From NCBI GenBank assembly GCA_900549655.1, contig UROZ01000043.1, positions 1 through 14,459 on the forward strand: a DNA stretch of 14,459 bases, in the 5' to 3' direction. Every line of letters starts with the position of its first letter. Within the stretch, counting starts at the first letter, position 1. Of this stretch, positions 6,995 to 14,013 are shown piece after piece. Under the pieces are notes generated by a model that saw only the letters and a program-made list of their open reading frames with translations, was not told where the DNA came from and made no database searches. The position numbers and the translations under genes were made by a program. Source of the stretch: an uncultured Collinsella sp. GTDB taxonomy: Bacteria; Actinomycetota; Coriobacteriia; Coriobacteriales; Coriobacteriaceae.

Positions 6995-7876
6995 TTGAAT
7001 AAAAATCTAATTCGGCACGAGTTGTCCAAGATATCTGGAAACCCAATATTTGCGTTGGCTCTTACTTTGGCGATTGTAATTTCGATGGCAGCTGCCGTCG
7101 AGGCGTGGTGGACGCTCGAGACTGAACGCAAACAGCTGTTATCTTTTGGCTACGGCATTGGTCTGCAGTCTCAGACATACTCCGGCCAAACGCGTGTAAG
7201 TAGCTTTGGTAACTGGATTGTTGTGAGCGCGAATGCGCCGTTGTTAGCGTCGGTGTTTTTCTATGCGCTGCCGTTGCTTGCCATGTTGGCCGGGTCGTGG
7301 TCATGCCTGTCCGAGCGTTTGAGCGGTTACGAGGCACAGATCTGCACGCGTGTTTCTAGAAATGCATACGTGAACGTGAAGATGCTGTCTGCTTTCCTCT
7401 CTGCGTTTGCGGTCACGGCTATTCCGCTACTCGTGAACTTTCTGATTGTCTCCATACTGTTTCCCGCGTATCTCCCCCGAGTCGACGAATCGACTTACGT
7501 CGGGCTCTATCTGCATAGCTATTTTTCTGGCCTGTTTTATTCCCGGCCTCTGTTATACGTGCTGGTTTATACGCTGTTCGATGCGGTGGCGCTGGGGGTT
7601 CTATCCATGGCCGTGACCGGTCTGTCGGTTGTGTTCCGCAGCAGAATCAAGGCGATGGTCGTTCCATATCTGATTATGGTTGCATGGCACTTTGTTAACG
7701 ACTGGATTTTTAGCGTCCTTTCATGCGTCGGCTTTAACTGCAACATTCTTAACAGCATCAGGTCGGAATCACTAAATAACTGGCCCGACATCCGAGCGGG
7801 GGTTGCGGAAATCATCTTGCTGTTCGTCTTTTCTTTGGTTTCCGCGAGATTCTTAAAAAGACGCGAGGTGGTCTGA
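6995..7876 (+). CDS. ABC-2-type transporter permease, 6 TM
   Basis: A 293-aa membrane protein with about six hydrophobic segments (approximately 15-36, 84-102, 131-156, 185-212, 221-243, 268-287) and a large extracellular loop after the first. No catalytic motif is present. The cytosolic stretch GYEAQICTRVSRNAYVNVKM before the third segment has a counterpart in the next gene, suggesting the two form a heterodimeric ABC-2-type membrane domain served by the ATPase at 8709. The start is TTG 6995: a stop lies three codons upstream in frame, and GGAAGGG is nine bases before it. A four-codon frame (ATG 6988 to TAA 7002) overlaps the start and may be incidental. The stop overlaps the next start by one base (TGATG), indicating coupling. 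Substrate is unknown; antimicrobial peptide export or resistance is inferred from context. Confidence 0.82.
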   Translation: MNKNLIRHELSKISGNPIFALALTLAIVISMAAAVEAWWTLETERKQLLSFGYGIGLQSQTYSGQTRVSSFGNWIVVSANAPLLASVFFYALPLLAMLAGSWSCLSERLSGYEAQICTRVSRNAYVNVKMLSAFLSAFAVTAIPLLVNFLIVSILFPAYLPRVDESTYVGLYLHSYFSGLFYSRPLLYVLVYTLFDAVALGVLSMAVTGLSVVFRSRIKAMVVPYLIMVAWHFVNDWIFSVLSCVGFNCNILNSIRSESLNNWPDIRAGVAEIILLFVFSLVSARFLKRREVV

Positions 7877-8712
7877 TGCTGTTTAGGCTGGTCGCCGCGG
7901 ACCTGAGGACCGTTTTGAAGAAGAACATCATTGCTTTTATTGCGGTTGCGGCAGTGACCGTTGCAAACTTGGTGTACGCCTACGGATTGTCTTCTGTGTA
8001 TGGGGTCAGGACGGATACCTTGGGGTTTGCGGATAATCTTGCGCTCGTGTTTGCCGGATCTGCTCCGTTTGAGCCTAGGCCCGGGGTCATGTTTGTGCCT
8101 CCGTTAGGGTGGCTATTCCTCATTCTGCTTATTCTCTATACAACACTCGATTATCCGACCGAATCGTTGCACGGGCTTGGTTTACAAGCACTTGTTCGAT
8201 GCCGGGCAAGAACCCTTTGGTGGGCCTCGCGTTTTATCTCAGTGGCGGCGGTAACGGCATTTTCACTGCTCGTGGTGGTTTGCTCTGTTGTGATTTGGAG
8301 CTTGGTGGTGAGCTCCTCGTTCAGCGAGGTCATTCATGGCGAGTCGCTTCAGCTGGCTAATTTGGCGCCGTGGTTTCTCAAAGCTGCCGAGGCAGATGCG
8401 CTGCCGTTTTTCATAGGTCTCTTATTTGCTTTCGAGGCGCTTGCGTTTGCGCAGGCAGCGGTCGGGTTTGTGCTTGGGCCGTCAGTCTCGTTTGTGGTTT
8501 TAATGAGCTACCTGATCTGCTCGGCATATGCACGACATTGGGCGCTATTGGGTAACGCCTTGATGCTGTTGCGCTGGGGCGGAATTGTCAAAGAGGGAAT
8601 CGCGGCGGGCTCGAGCGTCTTGTCATCAATTGCGATTATGTCGTTATGCCTATCGCTGGGCGGACTGTGGTTTCGAAGGGCAGACCTTATAGAAAAGGGG
8701 GACAAGATATGA
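7876..8712 (+). CDS. ABC-2-type transporter permease, 6 TM (second subunit)
   Basis: A 278-aa protein with about six membrane segments (approximately 18-38, 74-91, 118-145, 177-198, 201-218, 246-264). It starts at ATG 7876, sharing one base with the upstream stop, and ends in an ATGA overlap with the ATPase gene (8709-8712), so three genes are strictly coupled. The cytosolic segment GLGLQALVRCRARTLWWASR resembles the equivalent segment of the first permease (LQ/AQ...R-x-R/SR...), consistent with an ancient duplication and with docking to the ATPase. No transported substrate can be read from the sequence. Alternatives are subunits of a peptide exporter, a self-immunity pump or a sensory ABC complex; all fit the neighbourhood. 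Confidence 0.82.
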   Translation: MLFRLVAADLRTVLKKNIIAFIAVAAVTVANLVYAYGLSSVYGVRTDTLGFADNLALVFAGSAPFEPRPGVMFVPPLGWLFLILLILYTTLDYPTESLHGLGLQALVRCRARTLWWASRFISVAAVTAFSLLVVVCSVVIWSLVVSSSFSEVIHGESLQLANLAPWFLKAAEADALPFFIGLLFAFEALAFAQAAVGFVLGPSVSFVVLMSYLICSAYARHWALLGNALMLLRWGGIVKEGIAAGSSVLSSIAIMSLCLSLGGLWFRRADLIEKGDKI

Positions 8713-9353
8713 GCGTAATCGTTAGGGACATATCGAAGCGTATGGGTAAAAACGTTGTCCTGCGCAATGTGTCTATCGAGGTTGCCCCTGGGACCGTGGT
8801 CGGGCTTCAGGGGATAAACGGTTCGGGCAAGACCATGCTCATGCGAGCGGTCTGCGGATTGATTAAACCCACCGAAGGCGAGATCTCAATCGATGGTCAA
8901 AGGCTCGGAGTTGATATCTCGTTCCCGCCGAGTCTGGGGATGTTGATCGAGGCGCCTTCCTTTTTGGGATATCTGTCTGGCTACGACAATCTGGAGCTCA
9001 TCGCTCAGATCAAGGGCGTTGCTACCCCCGAGGACATTCGCTCTGCCCTGCGGCTCGTGGGGCTCGATGCAGACGAAAAAAAGAAGTTCCGAGCATACTC
9101 GCTTGGGATGAAGCAACGTCTGGGGATAGCTGCGGCAATTATGGAGAAGCCGAAACTGCTTGTTCTCGATGAGCCAACAAATGCCCTCGACGAAGCGGGC
9201 GTGGAAATGCTCAAGCGCGTTGTGGCGATGGCGGCCTCAACGGGTCGCGAGGTTATTCTGTCCAGCCATGACGGAGAGGTGCTCGAGGAGCTGGCCGATC
9301 GGGTTTACTGCATGCGCGACGGTGCCGTTGTGAACGTTCGGGAAAGGTCGTGA
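8709..9353 (+). CDS. ABC transporter ATP-binding protein
   Basis: A 214-aa nucleotide-binding subunit with all core motifs: Walker A GINGSGKT (35-42), signature YSLGMKQ (130-136), Walker B LLVLDEP (150-156, D154/E155), and the switch His in SSHD (H187). The segment GMLIEAPSFLGYLSG at the Q-loop region recalls ATPases of lantibiotic/bacitracin-type resistance exporters (BcrA/LanF-like), which pair with ABC-2 permeases; the match is by eye. It energises the two permeases encoded immediately upstream. The start ATG 8709 overlaps the permease stop (ATGA) and is preceded by AGGGGGA; an in-frame upstream start near 8646 would lie inside the permease gene and adds residues not typical of the family. 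Length is a little short of typical bacitracin-type ATPases, lacking a C-terminal extension. Confidence 0.95.
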   Translation: MSVIVRDISKRMGKNVVLRNVSIEVAPGTVVGLQGINGSGKTMLMRAVCGLIKPTEGEISIDGQRLGVDISFPPSLGMLIEAPSFLGYLSGYDNLELIAQIKGVATPEDIRSALRLVGLDADEKKKFRAYSLGMKQRLGIAAAIMEKPKLLVLDEPTNALDEAGVEMLKRVVAMAASTGREVILSSHDGEVLEELADRVYCMRDGAVVNVRERS

Positions 9354-9358
9354 GCGCG

Positions 9359-10018
9359 ATGAAGAAAACCCTGTGGACAAGAAGGGCGGTGCTTGCTCTT
9401 TTCGGCTGTGCTGCTACCGGCCTTGCGGGCATGAGGGTGAGCGTCGTTAACGGGAACCGGACGGTCATTCCTGAGAAATATTATGCGGAGGGCGAATGGC
9501 TCTCGATGGATGGGGCGTTTCTGGGTTCGAAGGATGTGGCGACTGACGGGTATTCGTTTTGCATAGACGGGGCAGAGCTGCTCACGCCGCGCGAGTATCT
9601 CAAGCGTGCGCATGATAATTATTCAAAATATGGCATCGTGGATACGAAAACGAAATTGAAGGACGCCGACATCACGTGTGTTATCGCCGTAAAGATGCGT
9701 GTCAGGAATAAGGACAATGTCGAAGGCGGCATCAAGACGTATGTCTGGCATTTGGTGCCGGAGTCTGCACCAAACTATGACTTTGTGGTCAATACCGATC
9801 TGATAACGCAGGCAATGCCGGCTCTGGGCGGTTCTGCTGCGTTTGCTGTACAGGTTGGGGCGGAGAACGAGTTGCTCGTCCCATTCATGATGCGAAACAC
9901 CAACGACTATTTCGAAGGTTACGAGACCGTCCGTTTTGAGAAGGCTTTTCCTGGGACTTATACGATGAAGATGACCGATCTGCCAGAGAGAAGGCTCTTA
10001 AGGTTTGAAGTTAAATAG
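9359..10018 (+). CDS. Exported or membrane-anchored protein of the ABC cluster (DUF5028-like pattern)
   Basis: A 219-aa protein. The N-terminus has a basic start (MKKTLWTRRAV) and a hydrophobic segment (about 9-27). TRRAVLALF resembles a Tat motif, and LFGC (14-17) a weak lipobox with Phe in an unusual position, so it may be Tat-exported, lipid-anchored or simply TM-anchored. The rest is polar and presumably outside the membrane, with YYAEGEWLSM (41-50), TDGYSFCIDGAELLTPREYL (62-81) and a region of beta-strand-like alternation. This layout recalls DUF5028-type proteins encoded beside bacteriocin-type ABC transporters, from memory. It follows the ATPase by five bases; a GTG at 9350 overlapping the ATPase stop is an alternative start, but AAAGG lies only two bases from it. 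Likely an accessory, immunity or substrate-binding component; function unproven. Confidence 0.8.
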   Translation: MKKTLWTRRAVLALFGCAATGLAGMRVSVVNGNRTVIPEKYYAEGEWLSMDGAFLGSKDVATDGYSFCIDGAELLTPREYLKRAHDNYSKYGIVDTKTKLKDADITCVIAVKMRVRNKDNVEGGIKTYVWHLVPESAPNYDFVVNTDLITQAMPALGGSAAFAVQVGAENELLVPFMMRNTNDYFEGYETVRFEKAFPGTYTMKMTDLPERRLLRFEVK

Positions 10019-10028
10019 TTCGAAGGCC

Positions 10029-10080
10029 CTGCGAAGGGAATCTTATCCTGCACTAAAGTTGGACGAGATTCCCTTCGCAG
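10029..10080. terminator. 15-bp perfect inverted repeat between convergent genes
   Basis: CTGCGAAGGGAATCT (10029-10043) is exactly repeated in inverse as AGATTCCCTTCGCAG (10066-10080), with a 22-base loop. It lies between the end of the ABC cluster (10018) and the end of the YcxB-like gene (10093). The outer bases GCC/GGC can extend the stem past one bulge. It lacks T-runs, and the loop is long for an intrinsic terminator, but position suggests a bidirectional transcription stop; a site left by a mobile insertion is an alternative. Confidence 0.5.
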
Positions 10081-10092
10081 TGGCGCTCGGCC

Positions 10093-10809
10093 TTAGCGCT
10101 TCTTCTTGCTCTTCTTCTGCTTGTGCTTGTTGTCCTGGGGCTTGTCGGCCTTGTCGCCCTGCTTGGCTTCGGCGGCAGCCTTCTCGGCCTTCATTTTCTT
10201 CTTCTTAGTCTCGATGCGGAGTTTTTTGTTGATGCGCGCCTTGAGGAAGGAGCCAAACTGCTCGGCGTTGCCACGCACAAAGGTATCCTTGGGGATCGTC
10301 ACGCCCTGGTCGGCGAACATGGCCACAAAGATGCGCTCGCCGTCGAGTACGTGGTCGAGCTTCTCAAACGGGAAGAACTGCGACTTGCCGCTCTTGCCCC
10401 ATACCATAAGACCGTCCTCGTTGGCGGCGACGCGGCGATAGCGGCCACCCATGGACTCGTCGGCCTCGACGGCATCGATAAAGTCGCGCGCGAGCGTATG
10501 GTGCAGGTTTTTGCTCCACCAGGCCAAAAAGGCGCCGAACACGATCAGCACGACGCCGAACTTGATCCAGCTGCCGCCGGCCACCAGCATGCCGATGCCG
10601 ATGAGCGCGGCAATCGCGGCGGCGACGTACAGGGAGCCACGGCGCCTGGGCGAGGCGACCAGGCGCGCAAAGTCGGTGACGAGGTCGTTTTCGTACTGAT
10701 ACTCGTTGAGGTACAGGATGCCGTCGTCGGCTGCTGCCTGCGCCTCGAGCGCGACCTCGACCTGGTCGGCTGCTTCGGAGGGAACGAGGTTGCTCTCTGC
10801 GTCTGCCAT
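10093..10809 (-). CDS. YcxB-like membrane protein with Lys-rich tail
   Basis: A 238-aa protein. Residues 1-55 are polar and acidic; two membrane segments follow (about 60-78 and 81-98) as a hairpin; residues 100-195 form a soluble domain with alternating strands and the ending VTIPKDTFVRGNAEQFGSFL. This matches the YcxB-like layout (two TM segments plus a PH-like domain) as I know it. The last 45 residues are an extremely basic Lys/Ala-rich tail (ETKKKKMKAEKAAAEAKQ, then KHKQKKSKKKR) that could bind nucleic acid or acidic lipids. The role of YcxB-like proteins is not settled. The start is ATG 10809 with AGGAG about ten bases upstream. It is divergent from dnaX and convergent with the ABC cluster, and GC-rich like dnaX rather than like the cluster. 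Confidence 0.75.
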   Translation of the reverse strand: MADAESNLVPSEAADQVEVALEAQAAADDGILYLNEYQYENDLVTDFARLVASPRRRGSLYVAAAIAALIGIGMLVAGGSWIKFGVVLIVFGAFLAWWSKNLHHTLARDFIDAVEADESMGGRYRRVAANEDGLMVWGKSGKSQFFPFEKLDHVLDGERIFVAMFADQGVTIPKDTFVRGNAEQFGSFLKARINKKLRIETKKKKMKAEKAAAEAKQGDKADKPQDNKHKQKKSKKKR

Positions 10810-10857
10810 GCTCTTTGGACTCCTATCGCGGCGGGCTCGCCGTACGGGTTATTATGA

Positions 10858-10881
10858 ATGCGGTATGCCGTGCGACCGCAT
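10858..10881. promoter_or_regulatory. 7-bp inverted repeat in the dnaX/YcxB divergent intergenic region
   Basis: ATGCGGT (10858-10864) and ACCGCAT (10875-10881) form a perfect inverted repeat with a ten-base spacer, between the divergent starts at 10809 and 10925. It could be an operator or a short leader hairpin. A TATTAT (10850-10855) next to it is a possible -10 for dnaX but has no clear -35. Confidence 0.3.
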
Positions 10882-10924
10882 GGCCGTCGCGGCAACAAGT
10901 CTCAGTATACCCGGGGGAGCACCC

Positions 10925-13408
10925 ATGGAATCGTTGTACCGAAAGTATCGCCCGCTCACCTTCGACTCCGTGGTGGGCCAGCAGCATATCGTCTCGACGC
11001 TCGAGCACGCCATCACCGAGGGACGCCTGTCCCACGCCTACCTGTTCTGCGGACCGCGCGGCACGGGCAAGACCACCATGGCGCGCATCCTTGCCAAGGC
11101 GCTGCTGTGCCGCAATGCCGAGGCGGCGCGCGCCGAGGGTGCAAGCGGCTGCATACCCGACGGTACTTGCGAGGAGTGCGAGCTCATTGCCGAGGGCAAC
11201 CACCCCGATGTCTACGAGCTCGATGCCGCAAGCCGTACCGGCGTGGACAACGTGCGCGAGGAGATCATCAACTCCGTCAACTTTGCCCCGGTGCGCGGCA
11301 AGTACAAGATCTATATCATCGATGAGGTCCACATGCTCACGACGGCGGCGTTCAACGCGCTGCTCAAGACGCTTGAGGAGCCGCCGGCACACGTGATCTT
11401 TGTGCTGTGCACCACCGACCCGCAAAAGATTCTGGAGACCATCCTCTCGCGCTGCCAGCGCTTCGATTTCCACCGCATCGGTAACGAGGATATCGAGCAT
11501 CGCCTGGCATGCGTGTGCGAGCAGGAGGGCTTCGATTACGACGACGAGGCGCTCGCCATCGTGGCGCGCCATGCCAAGGGCGGCATGCGCGACGCGCTCT
11601 CCACGCTGGAGCAGCTGAGCGTTTTTGGCAACGGTTCTGTGCATGCGGACGATGCCCGCTCGCTTTTAGGCGAGGTTTCGGACCAGATTCTGGGCGAGTT
11701 TTCCCGCGCCATTGCCGATCGCGATGTTGCCGAGCTCTATGGACTGATCCGTGCGCAGGTCGAGGAAGGAAACGACCTGCTGGAGCTGACGCGCGACCTG
11801 GTAGCGCATGTGCGTGACGTGTACGTTGCCTGCGTTGCCGGCGCCCGTGCCGAGCTGTTTGAGGGCGGCTCCGAGCAGGCCGAGGCGCTTGCTGCCGAGG
11901 CCGCTGCCTTTGGCGAGCATCCTGCCGACCGCCTGGCCCGCGTGCTGACGGTGCTCGACGATGCCGCACTGGAGATGAGGGGCGCGAGCGACGTGCGCCT
12001 GGTGCTCGAGATTGCCTGTACGCGTCTGGCACGTCCCGAGGCTGATTTAACGATTGAGGCATTGGCCGAGCGCGTGGCGCGTCTGGAGGCCATGGTTGCC
12101 AACGGCGCCGTGCCGGCGAGCGTGGCTGCTGCTCAGGCCACCGCGCCTGCAGCATCCGTACCCGCTGCTGCCCAGCAGCCGACGCTGATCTCGGGTGCCC
12201 GAGCCGCTACTCCGGCGGCATCTGCTACCACCGCTGATACGTCCGCGCGCCAGGGCGGTATGCCTTGGGACCGTGGTGCTGCCGCTCCGGCGGCTCAGCC
12301 TGCGCCCCGTTCTGCGTCCGTGTCGGCTTCCAAGCCTGCAGCGTCTGCACCTCAGTCTGCGCCGGCTCCGACGCCTCAGCCCGTTGCAGCCCCCGCGCCT
12401 GCCACCGCTCCGGCACCTAAGCCCCAGCCCAACACCGCCGCCCAGGTTGCTGCCGCTGGTGCCGCCGAGACCCCCGCGGTCGAGGATGCCGGTGAGCTCC
12501 AGCGCAAATGGGCCGAGGTCGTCGAACGCGTCAAGGCTCGTCAGGCCTCCTACGCAGGGCTTTTGCTCAATGCCCGCGCCACAGCAGACGACGGCTCCAA
12601 GCTCACGGTCTCGTTCCCCGCGGGCTCGACCTTTGCCATCAAGATGCTCGGACGCGCCGACACGCAGTCGGTGGTCCTGCCGACGGTCAGTGCGGTCTTC
12701 GGTCGTCGCACCGTCGACTACGTCCTGGATGGAGGTGGCACGCTGGCTCCTCAACATGAGGAGCATTCTCCATCTGCACGGGCTGCGGCATCTGCGGACC
12801 CGCAACCCGTGTCCTCGGCGGCCCCTGCATCCTCGAACGTCAGCGCGACGCAGCCAAAAGCGGCACCGGTAGCGGCACCGACCCCGTCGGCGCCTGAACC
12901 CGCTGCGCCCAAACAGGCTGCTCCGGTCCCCGCGCCCAAGCCCGCCGCCGCGCCTGCGCCCAAGTCATCCGACCTGGGCAAAGCCCCCTGGCTGCGCTCC
13001 GACAACCCCGCTGGCGCTCCTGCCACGGGCAAGCTTCCGACCGAGCCCGCACCCCGAGCGCCCGAGCGCGCGTCCGCTCCCAAGGCTCAGCCGTCTGCGC
13101 AGTCTGCACCGTGGGAATCCGAGCAGGTGCCCTACGATGACGCCATGGTCGGCGGCTTTGCAGGCGATGCGAGCGGGGACGATCTGCCTCCGTTCGACGT
13201 GCCGGGTGCGACGCCCGCGCCCAAGCCCGCTGCAACTGCCCCCAAAGAGGAGGACGCTCCTGCAGCTCCCTGGGAGTCCAACCCCGGCGCGGGCAGTCCC
13301 TTCGGCCATCAGGGCGCAGCCCCAAGCATCCCGCAGACCGAGGACGAGGCCAAAGCCCTCATCCGCAGCGTCTTCGGTCAGGCCACCATCTTCAAGCCGG
13401 TGGAGTAG
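10925..13408 (+). CDS. dnaX: DNA polymerase III subunits gamma and tau (clamp-loader ATPase)
   Basis: An 827-aa clamp-loader ATPase that loads the sliding clamp and, through tau, links polymerase to helicase. It begins MESLYRKYRPLTFDSVVGQQ, the family signature. Visible motifs are Walker A GPRGTGKT (43-50), four zinc-ligand cysteines (62, 76, 82, 85), Walker B IIDEVHM (131-137), and the SRC arginine-finger motif (175-177). Domains I-III occupy about 1-380. A long Ala/Pro-rich disordered tract follows, interrupted by a folded tau-like domain (about 525-605, LQRKWAEVVERVKARQASYA start), then more linker and a conserved-looking end (EDEAKALIRSVFGQATIFKPV). A short PW motif recurs four times in the linkers. 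ATG 10925 is preceded by GGGGGA; upstream in-frame starts give an unconvincing extension. No A-rich frameshift heptamer was seen, so one long product is likely. Confidence 0.97.
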   Translation: MESLYRKYRPLTFDSVVGQQHIVSTLEHAITEGRLSHAYLFCGPRGTGKTTMARILAKALLCRNAEAARAEGASGCIPDGTCEECELIAEGNHPDVYELDAASRTGVDNVREEIINSVNFAPVRGKYKIYIIDEVHMLTTAAFNALLKTLEEPPAHVIFVLCTTDPQKILETILSRCQRFDFHRIGNEDIEHRLACVCEQEGFDYDDEALAIVARHAKGGMRDALSTLEQLSVFGNGSVHADDARSLLGEVSDQILGEFSRAIADRDVAELYGLIRAQVEEGNDLLELTRDLVAHVRDVYVACVAGARAELFEGGSEQAEALAAEAAAFGEHPADRLARVLTVLDDAALEMRGASDVRLVLEIACTRLARPEADLTIEALAERVARLEAMVANGAVPASVAAAQATAPAASVPAAAQQPTLISGARAATPAASATTADTSARQGGMPWDRGAAAPAAQPAPRSASVSASKPAASAPQSAPAPTPQPVAAPAPATAPAPKPQPNTAAQVAAAGAAETPAVEDAGELQRKWAEVVERVKARQASYAGLLLNARATADDGSKLTVSFPAGSTFAIKMLGRADTQSVVLPTVSAVFGRRTVDYVLDGGGTLAPQHEEHSPSARAAASADPQPVSSAAPASSNVSATQPKAAPVAAPTPSAPEPAAPKQAAPVPAPKPAAAPAPKSSDLGKAPWLRSDNPAGAPATGKLPTEPAPRAPERASAPKAQPSAQSAPWESEQVPYDDAMVGGFAGDASGDDLPPFDVPGATPAPKPAATAPKEEDAPAAPWESNPGAGSPFGHQGAAPSIPQTEDEAKALIRSVFGQATIFKPVE

Positions 13409-13421
13409 CTGTACAGGCGGG

Positions 13422-13427
13422 TATACT
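13422..13427 (+). promoter_or_regulatory. Possible -10 box of the small DUF4160 gene pair
   Basis: TATACT lies just after the dnaX stop and would give a leader of about 30 bases before ATG 13463. No -35 hexamer is evident, so read-through from dnaX is also possible. Confidence 0.35.
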
Positions 13428-13462
13428 GCTCAAGAAGAGACGTCTTTGAACGGAGCGAGCTT

Positions 13463-13723
13463 ATGATGTGGGAATATGTCCGCCTTGAGGACGATACGCA
13501 AGTTTCGTATTCCGAAGTCCGTGAGGACAATACGGTGAAGGTCGTTGTGGAGCGCCCACGCGATTGGGGTTTTGACACGGCGGAGTGCATCTTGCCGGCA
13601 TTCAATTGGGTGTCGCACGAGGGCTTTAGCGAAGCAGACCTCAAAGAACTCGATGATTTTGTACGCAACAATGCCCCGCTCATCCTGCGTTTTGCTTACG
13701 AAGGCGGACGGGTCTATGCCTAG
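13463..13723 (+). CDS. Small acidic protein, first member of DUF4160 gene pair
   Basis: An 86-aa soluble protein rich in Glu, Asp and Val: MMWEYVRLEDDTQVSYSEVR start, WGFDTAEC (35-42), EADLKELDDFVRNNAP (57-72), ending AYEGGRVYA. I do not assign it to a named family; size, charge and position resemble DUF2442-type partners that often sit beside DUF4160 genes, but the sequence does not clearly match. It starts at ATG 13463 with GGAG seven bases upstream (a second ATG follows immediately) and its last eight bases overlap the next gene in another frame, so the two are translationally coupled. By layout it is a plausible antitoxin or chaperone for the DUF4160 protein; this is inference. Confidence 0.72.
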   Translation: MMWEYVRLEDDTQVSYSEVREDNTVKVVVERPRDWGFDTAECILPAFNWVSHEGFSEADLKELDDFVRNNAPLILRFAYEGGRVYA

Positions 13724-13988
13724 TCTTTTCCGACTCGGGCCGTACATCATCTTTTTCTGGACAGGGGAGAACGGCGAGCCCGTCCATGTTCATATCGCGG
13801 TCAAGCGCCCCACCGCCGAGGCGACCAAGATATGGCTTACCCGCTCCGGCGGATGCAAGCTGGCCCATAACAAGGGCGATATTCCTGCTCGGGATTTACG
13901 CGATATCATGCAGTTTGTTTCATCTAACCATGCGCTGATTTGCAAACGCTGGAAAGAAACAACCGGTGGGCTGTCGTTTTACTGTTGA
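13716..13988 (+). CDS. DUF4160-family small protein
   Basis: A 90-aa protein beginning MPSLFRLGPYIIFFWTGENG, then EPVHVHIAVK with the family-typical His pair (HVH, 24-26), GCKLAHNKGDIPARDLRDIM (46-65), and a C-terminal NHALICKRWKE (71-81). The order 'hydrophobic FF/FY, P-x-H-x-H, LP-x-R-x-LR, H...W' is that of DUF4160 proteins. DUF4160 genes are usually found in two-gene cassettes with a small acidic partner and are suspected toxin-antitoxin modules; the biochemical activity is not known to me. The start ATG 13716 lies inside the upstream gene (eight-base overlap) with AAGGCGG upstream of it. A longer frame reading back to 13545 is only the antisense-of-frame shadow of the partner gene. It ends 25 bases before the stop of the convergent gene on the minus strand. 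Confidence 0.8.
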   Translation: MPSLFRLGPYIIFFWTGENGEPVHVHIAVKRPTAEATKIWLTRSGGCKLAHNKGDIPARDLRDIMQFVSSNHALICKRWKETTGGLSFYC

Positions 13989-14013
13989 GAATCGCTTGCT
14001 GGGCTTAGGACCT

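Noticed and set aside
6988..7002. Four-codon leader frame overlapping the first permease start
   Set aside because: Too short to distinguish from chance; no attenuation-type codon run or terminator beside it.
10706..10924. In-frame N-terminal extension of dnaX
   Set aside because: It overlaps the divergent YcxB-like gene, and the family start MESLYRKYRP coincides with ATG 10925 and a good ribosome site.
11364..12805. Long minus-strand frames opposite dnaX
   Set aside because: They read as Arg-rich low-complexity protein, typical antisense shadows of Ala/Pro-rich GC-rich coding sequence.
10925..13408. Programmed frameshift producing a short gamma form of DnaX
   Set aside because: No A-rich slippery heptamer followed by a stem was found; a short form could still arise by proteolysis.
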